Shown: positions 1-9,673, counted from the stretch's first letter. The stretch is 64,000 nt of DNA from JBHYDC01 sp051861205 (GCA_051861205.1 JBHYDC010000007.1:129246-193245); one strand, 5' to 3'. Notes: generated by a model from the sequence alone, not told the origin. Translations and numbers: made by a program.

Positions 1-100
1 TGTGCCCGAGAGGTGAGCCTTTGCGTCCAGGGCCATGGCCATGGTCCGCACGGCCACCGAACTGCGCCCGCTGCTCCGGCCGAGCGTAGGACTTGCGAAG

Positions 101-2197
101 ATGCTAGGACACTTGAGCTTGAGCATGGGCCTCTTGGCGGGCCTTGTCGCCCAAGAGGGCGCCCACACCACTGCCCTCGATCCACCCATCCCTCACGCCC
201 TATCCACCACCGCCCCGGGCGAGCCCCAAGGGCAGAAAGCCGTTCCCGCAGTTTGGACCGGCGGCCCGTTACCGCTCGTCCGCGCTGCAGCCACAGCCAA
301 CTATCTCCAGACAGCCGGCCCGATCACGGCCGTGTGGGCGAACGATGGCGGCGACAAGGTGACGCGCAACGAGTTGCGCGCCAAAGCCGGCCGCACTCTG
401 ACGAACAGCACATGGCAGAACAAAGCCGTAAAGCTCTTTGCCGCACGCAACGAAGTGGTCTCGTTCAATTTGGTCCTCGAAGCAGCGACCGCCACGGCCA
501 GCAGCGTTTCCGTTCAATTCACCACGCTGACGGGCCCCGGCGGCTTCACCATCAAGTCGGATACCTCCGGCGGCAAGTCGGCGATCTTCAATTGGACCAA
601 GCGGGATATCGAACTTTTCTACGTCCGCTATCTCCAGATCAAGGGCCTGAGCCAACTCTCCTACGGCACCGACGACGAACGCCACGTGCCTGAACGCTTC
701 AGACTGCCGCTGTCGGCAAGCGGCGAATACACCGGCGGCTGGTCGAACCGCCCGGACCGCAATAAATTCTACCCCGATATTGCCGTCCCCATCGAGCTCA
801 CGCCGAGCTTCACAATCGCAGCCGGGTCCAATCAGAGCATTTGGTGCGACGTCTACGTGCCCAAGGAAGCGCCTGCCGGCCAATACACGGGCACCGCCAC
901 CGTCAAAGTCGGAACCACCGCAGCCTACAAGGTTCCGATCAGCCTTGAGGTGCGCGGCTTCACCCTCCCCGACACCCCCACGTCTAAAACGATGCTGGCA
1001 ACCGGCTACAACGACGTCGCCAAGCGCTATGCCGGCACGGAATATCCATCAGCCGGCAGCGCGGCCGATACGCTCGTCAAGCAGGTGATGGATCGGCAAG
1101 CCATGCTCGCCCATCGCCATAAGATCTCGATCATCGACGACAACGACGGCGCGGCGGATTGGGCGCAGAACAGCCCCCGGCCGGAATGGCTTCCCCGCAT
1201 CAGCGGCAGTCTCTTCACGGCAGCAAAGGGCTACCGGGGTCCGGGCACCGGCGTCGGCAACAATGTGTTTTCCATCGCCACCTACGGCCAATGGCAGGCA
1301 TGGTGGGGCACACCGTCGAAGTCGGTGATGTGGACCCGCACCAATGCGTGGGAAAACTGGTTCAAGACCAACGCCCCAAGCACCGAGCGCTTTTTATACC
1401 TCATCGACGAGTCCGAGGATTACGCGCAGACGCAAACTTGGGCCAAATGGGTGAAGGACAATGCCGGCGCAGGCGGCAGCCTCAAGACCTTCGCCACCGC
1501 CAGCTTGCTTCACGCCCTTGAGGAAGTCCCTTCGCTGTCCATCGCGGCGTCCTGGTTCCTTGTCGGCGACACCGCCACCTGGAAAGCGGCCCTCCAGCAG
1601 AGCCGGGCCGAGAAGAAGCTCTTCTATCTCTACAACGGCTTCCGTCCGGGGTCGGGATCCTTCGCAACCGAAGACGACGGCATCGCCCTGCGCGAGCTTC
1701 CCTGGGGCCAATACAAAATGGGCGTCAACCGCTGGATGTTCTGGGAAGCGACCTATTACGACGACTATCAGGGTGGCCGTGGCCCGACCAACGTCTTCAA
1801 AACGGCCCAAACCTTTGGAGGACCCACAACGCTGGACGCCAAGTCCGGACAATCCGGCTGGAATTCATCGAACGGCGACGGCGTTCTCTTCTACCCCGGC
1901 ACGGACAAGGTCTTTACGACCGAATCCTACGACCTTGCCGGGCCGATCGCCAGCCTTCGGCTCAAGCACTGGCGCCGTGGCATCCAGGATGTCGACTATA
2001 TATCTCTCGCCAGCAAGGTCGACCCCGCTGCCACCGCCGCGATCGTAAAGCGCATGGTACCAAAAGCGCTCTGGGAAGTCGGCGTCACCGATCCAAGCGA
2101 CCCGACCTGGGTTTCAGCTCCCGTCAGTTGGAGCAGCAACCCTGATCTGTGGGAAGCGGCCCGCAAGGACCTAGCGGACATCATCGAGCGCCGCTGA
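101..2197 (+). CDS. Secreted DUF4091 domain protein (glycoside-hydrolase-like)
   Basis: Predicted exported protein of about 698 residues. I chose the ATG at 101 because it opens directly into a hydrophobic signal-like stretch (MLGHLSLSMGLLAGLVAQ); an in-frame ATG at 35 would add 22 uncharged-poor residues before it. The middle carries a beta-sandwich-like module ending around the motif APAGQYTGTATVKVG. The C-terminal third has the Trp/Tyr-rich blocks (WMFWEATYYDDYQGG, then LKHWRRGIQDVDYISLA) typical of DUF4091, a family of carbohydrate-active, TIM-barrel-like proteins of unproven activity. It lies just upstream of a polysaccharide export gene, which fits a role on extracellular glycans, but that link is inference. 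The family call is fairly sure; substrate and reaction are unknown. Confidence 0.75.
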   Translation: MLGHLSLSMGLLAGLVAQEGAHTTALDPPIPHALSTTAPGEPQGQKAVPAVWTGGPLPLVRAAATANYLQTAGPITAVWANDGGDKVTRNELRAKAGRTLTNSTWQNKAVKLFAARNEVVSFNLVLEAATATASSVSVQFTTLTGPGGFTIKSDTSGGKSAIFNWTKRDIELFYVRYLQIKGLSQLSYGTDDERHVPERFRLPLSASGEYTGGWSNRPDRNKFYPDIAVPIELTPSFTIAAGSNQSIWCDVYVPKEAPAGQYTGTATVKVGTTAAYKVPISLEVRGFTLPDTPTSKTMLATGYNDVAKRYAGTEYPSAGSAADTLVKQVMDRQAMLAHRHKISIIDDNDGAADWAQNSPRPEWLPRISGSLFTAAKGYRGPGTGVGNNVFSIATYGQWQAWWGTPSKSVMWTRTNAWENWFKTNAPSTERFLYLIDESEDYAQTQTWAKWVKDNAGAGGSLKTFATASLLHALEEVPSLSIAASWFLVGDTATWKAALQQSRAEKKLFYLYNGFRPGSGSFATEDDGIALRELPWGQYKMGVNRWMFWEATYYDDYQGGRGPTNVFKTAQTFGGPTTLDAKSGQSGWNSSNGDGVLFYPGTDKVFTTESYDLAGPIASLRLKHWRRGIQDVDYISLASKVDPAATAAIVKRMVPKALWEVGVTDPSDPTWVSAPVSWSSNPDLWEAARKDLADIIERR

Positions 2198-2390
2198 CGT
2201 CAGCACCGTCCGGCATAGCGCCACCGACAAGCGCCATGCCGGCACCCATATTTCCTTAACTACGCATGTGCCCTCAGATAACGGCAAAGTCGATTTCACC
2301 GGTTGAGGAATATGACTAAAGTAATAAACCACTCTACACCCCTTAATCCAAATGATGTAACCTCATGAAGAGTTAGGGGAGGGGCTTTCC

Positions 2391-2600
2391 GTGCTCGCCT
2401 TGGTGATTGCCGGTTTTCTCGGAACTGCTATCGTTTTCGGCCTAACGGCGGGGAATGGTCTTCTTCAGGCGGTAGTCTGGGGGAGTGTAGGCGGTGCGAT
2501 GTCCATCAGTCTGGTAGCGATCCTACTTGCCGCCAGACATGCCGCTCGGTCCAGATCCTCGTCTCCCCCGATTCAGGAGCGAAGCGGCGCACGCGATTAA
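2391..2600 (+). CDS. Small two-helix membrane protein upstream of the exopolysaccharide exporter
   Basis: A 69-residue frame starting with GTG, preceded by a strong AGGGGAGG ribosome site. Residues 1-20 and 25-47 form two hydrophobic helices with Gly-rich turns (FGLTAGNGLL, WGSVGGAMS), followed by a basic, Ser/Pro-rich tail. It ends 45 bp before the ExoF-like gene on the same strand, so the two are probably co-transcribed. Size and topology recall the short membrane regulators of rhizobial exopolysaccharide synthesis (ExoX/SyrA type), but I cannot see a diagnostic motif, so no symbol is given. The 190-bp gap before it (2198-2390) is relatively AT-rich and is the likely promoter region. Confidence 0.6.
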   Translation: MLALVIAGFLGTAIVFGLTAGNGLLQAVVWGSVGGAMSISLVAILLAARHAARSRSSSPPIQERSGARD

Positions 2601-2645
2601 CAGCCCGCAAGCCCGCGCTCCGGATCGAAAGCCCGGAGGATCGGA

Positions 2646-3872
2646 ATGCGGTTGTTCTCCTGTCTCGCCCTTGCCATGCTTGCCCTGGCCGCGCCGACGC
2701 TGGCCCAATTCACTCCCGGACAGGCGGCCGAGCCGGCCGTGCGGCTCGATGCTGTCGAAAACGCGCTGCGCCTCTCCATTCGCTTCGTGGATTATCCCCA
2801 GCTCAGCGGTGATTACCGGGTGAACGTCGACGGCACCGTCTCCATCCCGGTTGTCGGGCGTATTCCGATTTCCGGCCTTGGTATTGCCGATTTGGAGCGC
2901 ACGCTTTCCCAAAAAGTCACGGAGATCGTTGGTCAGGAAAGCTCCGCCAGCGTCGAGGTCGCCGAATACCGCCCCATCTACGTCACCGGCTATGTCAACC
3001 GCGCCGGGCCGATGCCGTGGGATCCTGGAATGTCCGTGCTGCAAGCCATCGCCGTCGCCGGTGGTCCCTACCGCGCCGTGGCGGTGTCGGGCGGCGAGCG
3101 CGGTGCGATGACGCGGCTTCGCAGAGCCACCAACGATCAGAAACGGGCGCTTGCCCGGCGCGCGCGGCTCCAAGCCGAACAGGCCGGCGCCGACGATATT
3201 CAAATACCGGACGCCTTGATCACGCTCGTCGGTCCGCAGGAAGCCGCCGCGCTGATCGATGCCGAGCGCCCCATCATGGAAAATCGCCGCGCCTCGCTCC
3301 GCAATCAGCTCACGGCGCTGGAAAAGGCCCGTGCGCTCGCCAGCAACGAGCTTCAGGCCCTCGAAGATCAGAAAGTCCGCATCGCCGAGCAGCTGAACCT
3401 TCGTCAGACGAACCGCGAAAAAATCCGCACCTTGATCACCAAAGGCGTTGCCGTGGCAGAACGCGGCTTGGAAGAAGACGTCAAGGTTTCCGAATTGCAG
3501 GAGAAGAATGCCAATATAGCCGTGGCGCTCGCCCGCATTCGCGGAACCGCCGCCAACCTCGACCGCGATGCTGTGACGCTCGTCAGCAACGATAAGGCGG
3601 AAATCGGCACCAGCCTTCAAGCGGTCGAAAAGCAAATCGCCGATAACGCGCTCGATCTTCAGGACGCGCTCGCCGATAGCGATCCGCTCGGCCGAACCGC
3701 AGCGCCGGACGATGCGGCAGCCCTAGGGTACCAGATCACGCGCCGGGCGGCAGCCTCACCGACGTCCCTCGACGCTGTTGAAGACACCCTGCTCGCCCCG
3801 GGGGATGTGCTCGTGGTCTCCTTGAAACGACGCGACGTCACCCCCCCGGCCGTTCCCGTCCAAAGCGATTGA
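2646..3872 (+). CDS. Polysaccharide export outer-membrane protein, ExoF-like
   Basis: A 408-residue protein with an N-terminal signal peptide (MRLFSCLALAMLALAAPTLA) for export to the periplasm. Residues about 35-105 match the polysaccharide export (Wza/BexD-type) domain, including SGDYRVNVDGTVSIPVVGRI. A SLBB-like segment follows, with PIYVTGYVNRAGPMPW and LQAIAVAGG. The middle is a long helical, Glu/Arg/Ala-rich region expected to form a periplasmic coiled coil, and the C-terminus returns to a short SLBB-like piece (LLAPGDVLVVSL). This architecture and length fit rhizobial ExoF, which helps move exopolysaccharide across the envelope. No glycosyltransferase or polymerase genes are nearby, so the polymer it exports is unknown. 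Confidence 0.85.
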   Translation: MRLFSCLALAMLALAAPTLAQFTPGQAAEPAVRLDAVENALRLSIRFVDYPQLSGDYRVNVDGTVSIPVVGRIPISGLGIADLERTLSQKVTEIVGQESSASVEVAEYRPIYVTGYVNRAGPMPWDPGMSVLQAIAVAGGPYRAVAVSGGERGAMTRLRRATNDQKRALARRARLQAEQAGADDIQIPDALITLVGPQEAAALIDAERPIMENRRASLRNQLTALEKARALASNELQALEDQKVRIAEQLNLRQTNREKIRTLITKGVAVAERGLEEDVKVSELQEKNANIAVALARIRGTAANLDRDAVTLVSNDKAEIGTSLQAVEKQIADNALDLQDALADSDPLGRTAAPDDAAALGYQITRRAAASPTSLDAVEDTLLAPGDVLVVSLKRRDVTPPAVPVQSD

Positions 3873-3913
3873 CCGCACGGCTGGCAGGGAGCGTGATGCG
3901 GGAATTTCGGTGC

Positions 3914-3959
3914 AATTCAGGGAAACTGTGAATTAATGATATGGCGATAAACTTTATCG
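3914..3959. repeat. Two short inverted repeats upstream of the chemoreceptor
   Basis: In the 190-bp gap before the chemoreceptor gene are an inverted repeat AATTCA-N9-TGAATT (3914-3934) and a near-perfect palindrome CGATAAA-C-TTTATCG (3945-3959). Both lie 105-150 bp upstream of the start codon in an AT-rich stretch, so either could be a regulator site. Nothing in the sequence identifies the regulator. Confidence 0.4.
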
Positions 3960-4064
3960 TCCGCAAAGCATCGCCTGATTAGTCTGTGGCGTGCCAAGCA
4001 AAGACTTAAGCGTGGAAGTTTAAATAAAATAAACACGATTTTTTAGAGTGTGTCGGGAGCCATT

Positions 4065-6452
4065 ATGCGTTCAATTTTCGCCAATCGTCGTATCTCGACA
4101 AAGATCATACTGTCCTTCGTGGTCATTCTAGTCATAACAGCCGCTGTCGGAGCTGCGGGGATCGTGTTCTCATCGCTTTTGCGCGAGCGAATGGAGAGAA
4201 CCGCCGATGCAACCGGAACCATGTCGTCGCTGCAGGCGGTCATATCTGACGTGCAGTCCTATGCATCGTCCGGCGATCCTTCGAACGCCCGCAAGATCAA
4301 GATCGCCATCGACGGTCTGGTTCAGTCCCTCACCGCGTCGGGCGCTTCGGCCCCAACTCCCGAAATCGCTTCGCTGAACCTCATGGCCATCGAATCGATG
4401 AAACGGATGGCCGAACATATCGATAAGGCCGCCGAGTTCCACGCGGTTCAGCAGGCGGGACAAGATCGGATCAATAAGACGATCAACGTGATCGATGCCA
4501 AGGGTATCGGTCTTGAGAACATCGCCACCAAGTCCGTGAAGGAAGTTACCAACGCTGAAGCGAGCGCCAAGCAGGCGGTCAAGGATGCCGCTCGTGGGCT
4601 TAGCCTGCTGCGCGATATCGAGGTCGCCGCTAAGGCAATCTCAGATCAGTTTTCACAATTGCCATCGAGCAAGGATGCCGAGGTTTTGGCTTCGATAAAC
4701 CTCGCAAAATCCTTTCGCAAGGCAAACGGCGCGATCGCCAAAGACGCACCCTATTCGCTGAAAGACCTCAGCGGCGCTTTCGATCAATTGAAGGCGGCGG
4801 CCGAAGCTTCGGTCAACACCAACTTCGGCCGGGCGGCCGTCGCGGCAGAGGCCGTAAAGCTGCAGACGATCACGATGGCTCTGGCTACCTATTCGTCGCA
4901 GCGTCTCAGCGAAGCGGCGGTCTCCTTCACCGATATCGGAAGCAGGATGGTCGCTGCGTCGGGTGTCAGCAGCGGGGCCGTGAAATACACGGGGCTTTCG
5001 CGCGGCCTGGCCCTGGATCTGTCCCGCTTCTTCTCCAGCATCCGCCTTTCGACTGCCAACAGCGCCACCACTCAGATCGTGAGCCTCGTCAGGGCGTCTG
5101 AAGTGCTGTCCAGTGATGGCGCCGGATTTCCCGGTATCGCCGAGTTCCATAGCCAGATGCAGGCGCTTTACGACAACCTGGCGGCGGATGTGAAGGTTGT
5201 AAGGGACGCGAATGGCTGGTTTGTTGCCCATATCGCAGACGTCAAGTCGAATGTACAAAAAGCGACTTTCGCCCTCAACGCCCTCGTTGCGCTTGAACAA
5301 CAAGGCGCGGCGAATGATCAGAACTTGGCCTTCTGGGGCATCACCGCGTCGCTTGGCGCTGCGGTCGTTCTTGCGATCGCGGTCGGCTTTATACTCGTTC
5401 TCCTTATCCGCACCCCCATCCGCCGCCTGACCGCCGTGATGAAGCGCGTCGCCGAAGGCGACACGGACGCCGACCTCGACGGCATCGATCGCGGCGACGA
5501 AATCGGCGACATGACCCGGGCCGTCGTCGTTTTCCGCGACAATGCCGTCGAGCGGGTTCGGCTTGAAAAATCCGCCCGGGCCGAACAGGCCGAGCGCGAG
5601 GCTCGCAACGCGCGCATCGAAGCGCTGATCGGAAACTTCGAGGGCCAAGCCGAATCGCTCCTGACAGCCGTATCCATGTCCGGAGACACGCTGCGCCACA
5701 CCGCCGATTCGCTGGAAAGCATCGCCCAGACCACATCGACACGGGCAAACTCGGCGACTACGGCCACGCATGAGGCGAGCGACAATATTCAGACGGTGGC
5801 TTCGGCATCTGAGGAGCTGGCAGCCTCCATCGTGGAAATCTCGCGGCAGGTTTCCCAGACGAAGCATGTCGTCGACGACGCGGTCGAGCGGGCCCGCAAT
5901 ACCAACTCGGAGGTTCGCAGCCTGTCCGAAATGGCCACCCGCATCGGCGATGTCGTGAAGCTCATCAAGGCCGTTGCCGATCAGACCAACCTGCTAGCGC
6001 TGAACGCAACCATAGAAGCGGCTCGTGCCGGAGAAGCCGGCAAGGGCTTCGCGGTCGTCGCAAGCGAGGTGAAGGGACTGGCCAAGCAGACCGCCGACGC
6101 CACGGAAGAAATCTCCGGCCAGATTTCAGCCATTCAGGCGGCGACCAAGACCTCGGTTGACGCCATCGGCGCCATTGTGAAGACGATGGACGAAATCGGT
6201 TCGCACACCACCGGCATCGCTGCCGCCGTCGAGGTGCAGGGCGCGGCAACGGCGGAAATCTCGGCTAACATCCAAAGGGTCGCGTCCGGCGCCCGCACGG
6301 TTGTGGACGACATCGGCAATCTCACGACGTCGGTCGACGAGACGTCGAACATGTCTGGTGCGGTGATGGGTGCCAGCGGTGAAATGGCCAAGACCGCCGA
6401 AGACTTGAAGCGCACGATTCAGACGTTCTTGAAGCAGGTTTCAGCCGCCTGA
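4065..6452 (+). CDS. Methyl-accepting chemotaxis protein
   Basis: A transmembrane chemoreceptor of about 795 residues. Helix 1 is at about 13-35 and helix 2 at about 422-447; between them lies a long periplasmic helical sensor region of nearly 390 residues with no family I recognise. A HAMP domain follows (RTPIRRLTAVMKRVAEGD), then the cytoplasmic signalling domain with its conserved hairpin tip at about 630-675 (DQTNLLALNATIEAARAGE). The ATG at 4065 is preferred over the GTG at 4050 because CGGGAG sits 5-6 bases before it. There is no C-terminal CheR-tether pentapeptide. No che or flagellar genes are adjacent, so it is an orphan receptor. The ligand is unknown. Confidence 0.93.
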   Translation: MRSIFANRRISTKIILSFVVILVITAAVGAAGIVFSSLLRERMERTADATGTMSSLQAVISDVQSYASSGDPSNARKIKIAIDGLVQSLTASGASAPTPEIASLNLMAIESMKRMAEHIDKAAEFHAVQQAGQDRINKTINVIDAKGIGLENIATKSVKEVTNAEASAKQAVKDAARGLSLLRDIEVAAKAISDQFSQLPSSKDAEVLASINLAKSFRKANGAIAKDAPYSLKDLSGAFDQLKAAAEASVNTNFGRAAVAAEAVKLQTITMALATYSSQRLSEAAVSFTDIGSRMVAASGVSSGAVKYTGLSRGLALDLSRFFSSIRLSTANSATTQIVSLVRASEVLSSDGAGFPGIAEFHSQMQALYDNLAADVKVVRDANGWFVAHIADVKSNVQKATFALNALVALEQQGAANDQNLAFWGITASLGAAVVLAIAVGFILVLLIRTPIRRLTAVMKRVAEGDTDADLDGIDRGDEIGDMTRAVVVFRDNAVERVRLEKSARAEQAEREARNARIEALIGNFEGQAESLLTAVSMSGDTLRHTADSLESIAQTTSTRANSATTATHEASDNIQTVASASEELAASIVEISRQVSQTKHVVDDAVERARNTNSEVRSLSEMATRIGDVVKLIKAVADQTNLLALNATIEAARAGEAGKGFAVVASEVKGLAKQTADATEEISGQISAIQAATKTSVDAIGAIVKTMDEIGSHTTGIAAAVEVQGAATAEISANIQRVASGARTVVDDIGNLTTSVDETSNMSGAVMGASGEMAKTAEDLKRTIQTFLKQVSAA

Positions 6453-6554
6453 CGCATGAAGCTCCGTCTCAATAAACTCGAACCCGCCATCCCCGTTGGC
6501 GGGGTCGAAGTGTTAGAGCCGGTCAGCCTGAAATCCCCCGTTTCACTGCCAGCC

Positions 6555-8162
6555 TCACCTCGGCGTCCAAACCGTCGCCGGCTTGTCGCGCTCGACGATG
6601 TAGAAGCGGCCGCTCTCCACGTCCTGCCAGGGGCCGGTTGCACCGTCGGGCCAAATCAGGCGCGCCTCGGTCTTCGCGGATCCACCAATTCCGAAATGCC
6701 ACCAGCCCATCTGTCCACCCGCATGGCCACCGCCGACCGTGATCTCGCGGCGCATGACGATGTCGCCGCGGCGAACCTCGATCCAAGAACCGATCGCATC
6801 CCGGTTCGGTCCGGACTGGCGCAGTTGCAGCGCGATCCAGCCGCCGGCGTTCGGCGTGACGTTGCGCCAGACTTGCGCGCTTTCCCAGCGGTTGACGACC
6901 ACGAGATCCATCAAGCCGTCAAGATTGAAATCCGCCAAGATCGCCCCGCGTGCCGTCTTCAAGCTCGCGACACCAGCCGCGTCGCCGACTTCCTTGAACT
7001 TGCCCTCACCGACCTGAAGCAGCAGGTTGTTCGGGTCCTTCGCGGCAAAATCCGGCATTTCCGCGACGTTGCCTTTCGCCACGAAAAGATCGGCCAGACC
7101 ATCATTGTTGACGTCTTCGAACTGAGCGTGCCAGGCGGTGCTGGGCTTGAGTTCGCCGCCTGTATAGGGGCGATGGGCCGTCACCCCTTTGGCGAAGGCC
7201 ACATCGGCATAGGTCGGCTGCGGCTTTGTCCCTTCCGGAGCAGGGGCCAACTTCTGTAGCTTGTTGTCGGCCATGCTGGTCAGGAAATACTCGGGGTAAT
7301 CGTCGAAATCCAGATCGTAACTGGCGATGCCCATGCCCCAGATCCGAAGAAATTTCCAGCCCTCGGTGTCTTTGTAAAGCGCAGGCGGTTGACCCGGATC
7401 GACGCGCCAGAGCTGCTCCTGCCCACCTTTGTAATACTCCCGGTCGTTCGAAACGCGCAGGCTCGGCACACCCGACCGGTTCCAGTCGGTGAAGAGGATC
7501 GAAAGCGCGCAATAGCTCGGCGTCAGCGCAATCGGCGGACCGAAACTTTTCGGATTCGCCACATCTGGCCGGTGCAGCCAGTTGTCGGTACATGAACCCC
7601 AGGGAAGCGCGCCCTTGCGCCGGTCGATATAGTTGCCGATCGCGATCGTGGGCCATGCCGCTCCATGTTCGAAGGTCGCGGACGCAGCCGTCGACCACGC
7701 GTCGCCACCGTCGAAGCTCCAGGCCTCGTTGGCGCGCTCGAAGCGGCATTCGCCCTGCCCGCGCATGACAATGTTTTCGCCGACGCGCAGCAGCAGGACG
7801 TCGATGTTGCCGTCGCCGTCGATATCGAAGGGATAGGCGCCGGACACGTTATCGAGTTCAAGCCCGCTCGCCTTCGCTTCGAACCGGAGCGCACCGGCGC
7901 GGGCGCTGACATTGCGATAGAAACTCGCCGGCCCACTGCCTCCGGCGAGAAGCAAATCGGGAAAGCCGTCGCTGTCGCAGTCGAAAGACGTCGCGCCGCC
8001 GCCCACCATGGACTCCCATTCCCCGGCATAGACGCTGGAGATCCCAGCCTCGGCGGTCTCCTCCACGAAGCGGGGCATAGCGGCGTCAGCCAAGGCCGCA
8101 TGCGGCAACCCCAAGCAGCCAAGCGCGGCCGCGAGGCCAAGGGTCCAAAGACGCATCATCAT
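6555..8162 (-). CDS. CRTAC1-family FG-GAP/VCBS repeat protein with ASPIC/UnbV C-terminus
   Basis: An exported 535-residue protein with a signal peptide ending near ALADA. Repeated calcium-binding-like FG-GAP blocks follow: SFDCDSDGFPDLLLAGG, FDIDGDGNIDVLLLR, FEDVNNDGLADLFVAKG and ADFNLDGLMDLVVVN, which predict a beta-propeller. The last part carries the ASPIC/UnbV (CRTAC1) domain, with GPNRDAIGSWIEVRRGD and the glycine-rich GGGHAGGQMGWWHFGIG. Its start codon overlaps the stop of the upstream haloperoxidase-like gene (ATGA, 8159-8162), so the two are translationally coupled. In this family the protein is usually extracellular, and a binding or scaffolding role next to the enzyme is inference. 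Confidence 0.85.
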   Translation of the reverse strand: MMMRLWTLGLAAALGCLGLPHAALADAAMPRFVEETAEAGISSVYAGEWESMVGGGATSFDCDSDGFPDLLLAGGSGPASFYRNVSARAGALRFEAKASGLELDNVSGAYPFDIDGDGNIDVLLLRVGENIVMRGQGECRFERANEAWSFDGGDAWSTAASATFEHGAAWPTIAIGNYIDRRKGALPWGSCTDNWLHRPDVANPKSFGPPIALTPSYCALSILFTDWNRSGVPSLRVSNDREYYKGGQEQLWRVDPGQPPALYKDTEGWKFLRIWGMGIASYDLDFDDYPEYFLTSMADNKLQKLAPAPEGTKPQPTYADVAFAKGVTAHRPYTGGELKPSTAWHAQFEDVNNDGLADLFVAKGNVAEMPDFAAKDPNNLLLQVGEGKFKEVGDAAGVASLKTARGAILADFNLDGLMDLVVVNRWESAQVWRNVTPNAGGWIALQLRQSGPNRDAIGSWIEVRRGDIVMRREITVGGGHAGGQMGWWHFGIGGSAKTEARLIWPDGATGPWQDVESGRFYIVERDKPATVWTPR

Positions 8163-9487
8163 CTCCGGGTTCGCAAAGCGTTGGTATAGGCCCCGATGCA
8201 GCGCCCTTGTTCGAGACCCTGTTCCACCGCCGATCGAAAATGAATGCCGCCATAGAGCCGTGAGAGGCCGGCCTCCTCGGCCGCGGCCCAGAAGCTCGGA
8301 TAGTCGCGGGCCGGCAGGCCGTCATCTTCGTGCGTTCCGTCACGGAAAGCGTAATTTTCGCCAAAGAGCGCGGTCAGCACCGTGGCGGCGGCGCCCGATT
8401 GCGTGCTGTGGCCACTGGGGTATTCGGGGAACGGCGGCGTCGTCATGACCGATTCCCACTTGGGATCCATGAGGCGGCGAATGTAGGTCACGGGACGTAA
8501 GAGATCGTAGCGATACTTCGTGTGCCAGCATCCGATGAAGGCATCCGCGAGCGTCACCCCAAGACGCGCAAGCACGTCGACTCGCCGCTCCAGTCCGGCG
8601 CTCTCCTGCTCCAGGCTATGCATCGCGATTGAGATCCAATGGCCGGGCGGGGTTGGCGACAGCATGGGATCGTCCGACCAAAACCTGGCGATCGCACGCT
8701 GCTCGGGCGTGAGATTGCGCTTTGTGTTGTAGACTTCGCGGGCCTCCGCATAGAAGGCCGAATTGACGTCTTCGCTGTATTCCGGCGGCGGCGGCAGATC
8801 GCAGACAGCCCCGCTCGGCATCGCGAACGGACGGTTTCCACCCCATTTGGGGAGAAGCGGCGCTTGTTGCTGCGCGATCAGGCTAGTCGGCACCCACCGC
8901 TCCGGCCCCTCGCCGAGCGCGTATTCCAGGGGAAAGCCCATGTTTTCAACGACCGCGCCACCATCATCCTGCGACCACGCCAGGATATGCTCCGCGACCA
9001 CCTTGCCATAGGCCTCACTGCGAGCGACGACGTCGGCGGGCAATCCGGCGGACGCCTCGGCGCGAAGCTGCGCCTCGACCATCGAGAGCGCACGTTGGCC
9101 GGTCGGTCCGGTATTGCTGAAGTAGCTTCGCGCGGCATCGGCCATAGCCGCCTGAACGACGAGGGTATCGTCATAGACGCGACCGGCCGCGCGCGCGGGG
9201 AGCGGAGATAGACCGTTGAGCTGCCCTGCGAGCGTTTGAAGATCGCCCGAGCCCGTAGCTACGGCCTCATAGGCGGTCACGCCGAGATAGGCAAAAGAGC
9301 GGCTGGCCACCGGAGGCGAATAGGTGGGCGTATGCCGGACAAGCTCAAGGACGAGGGTGTACCAGCTATCAAGCACCGCTTCGGAGCTTGGCCGGGCCGG
9401 CTCCGCTTGCTTTGCCTGCGGTGCGGCAGTCCAGATCAAGCAGGCCGCCACCGCAATCGCGGCCATCGAGCGAAGCCTCATCGTCAT
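8159..9487 (-). CDS. Vanadium-dependent haloperoxidase / PAP2-superfamily enzyme
   Basis: A secreted 442-residue protein with a signal peptide (residues 1-25). It holds the three vanadate/phosphate-binding blocks of the PAP2-haloperoxidase superfamily: K324-x6-R331-P332, S358-G359-H360 in YPSGHST, and S409-R410-x5-H416. In vanadium haloperoxidases the last His is the axial vanadate ligand. The block-3 Asp often found four residues after that His is Ala420 here. The family includes halide-oxidising enzymes and phosphatases, and sequence alone cannot separate them. It is the first gene of a two-gene operon with the CRTAC1 protein. The family call is firm; true peroxidase activity is uncertain. 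Confidence 0.85.
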   Translation of the reverse strand: MTMRLRSMAAIAVAACLIWTAAPQAKQAEPARPSSEAVLDSWYTLVLELVRHTPTYSPPVASRSFAYLGVTAYEAVATGSGDLQTLAGQLNGLSPLPARAAGRVYDDTLVVQAAMADAARSYFSNTGPTGQRALSMVEAQLRAEASAGLPADVVARSEAYGKVVAEHILAWSQDDGGAVVENMGFPLEYALGEGPERWVPTSLIAQQQAPLLPKWGGNRPFAMPSGAVCDLPPPPEYSEDVNSAFYAEAREVYNTKRNLTPEQRAIARFWSDDPMLSPTPPGHWISIAMHSLEQESAGLERRVDVLARLGVTLADAFIGCWHTKYRYDLLRPVTYIRRLMDPKWESVMTTPPFPEYPSGHSTQSGAAATVLTALFGENYAFRDGTHEDDGLPARDYPSFWAAAEEAGLSRLYGGIHFRSAVEQGLEQGRCIGAYTNALRTRR

Positions 9488-9673
9488 GAACCCTTGAAAA
9501 ATTATCGGTGCCCTGCACGGCGCGCACTACTAAGCATGCTGGGTTGTCCGCTGCAAGGAAGGCGGCGTTGATGGATATCCGGCAAGTTAGTCAGTCGGCG
9601 CATCAGGCAAAAGCGTGCTCGCGGAATGGTCAAACACACTGAAAAACGGACTACATCAACGATGCGCCATAAA

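Noticed and set aside
6480..6510. Hairpin between the chemoreceptor and CRTAC1 genes
   Set aside because: The stem has a bulge and no T run on either strand, so it was not called a terminator.
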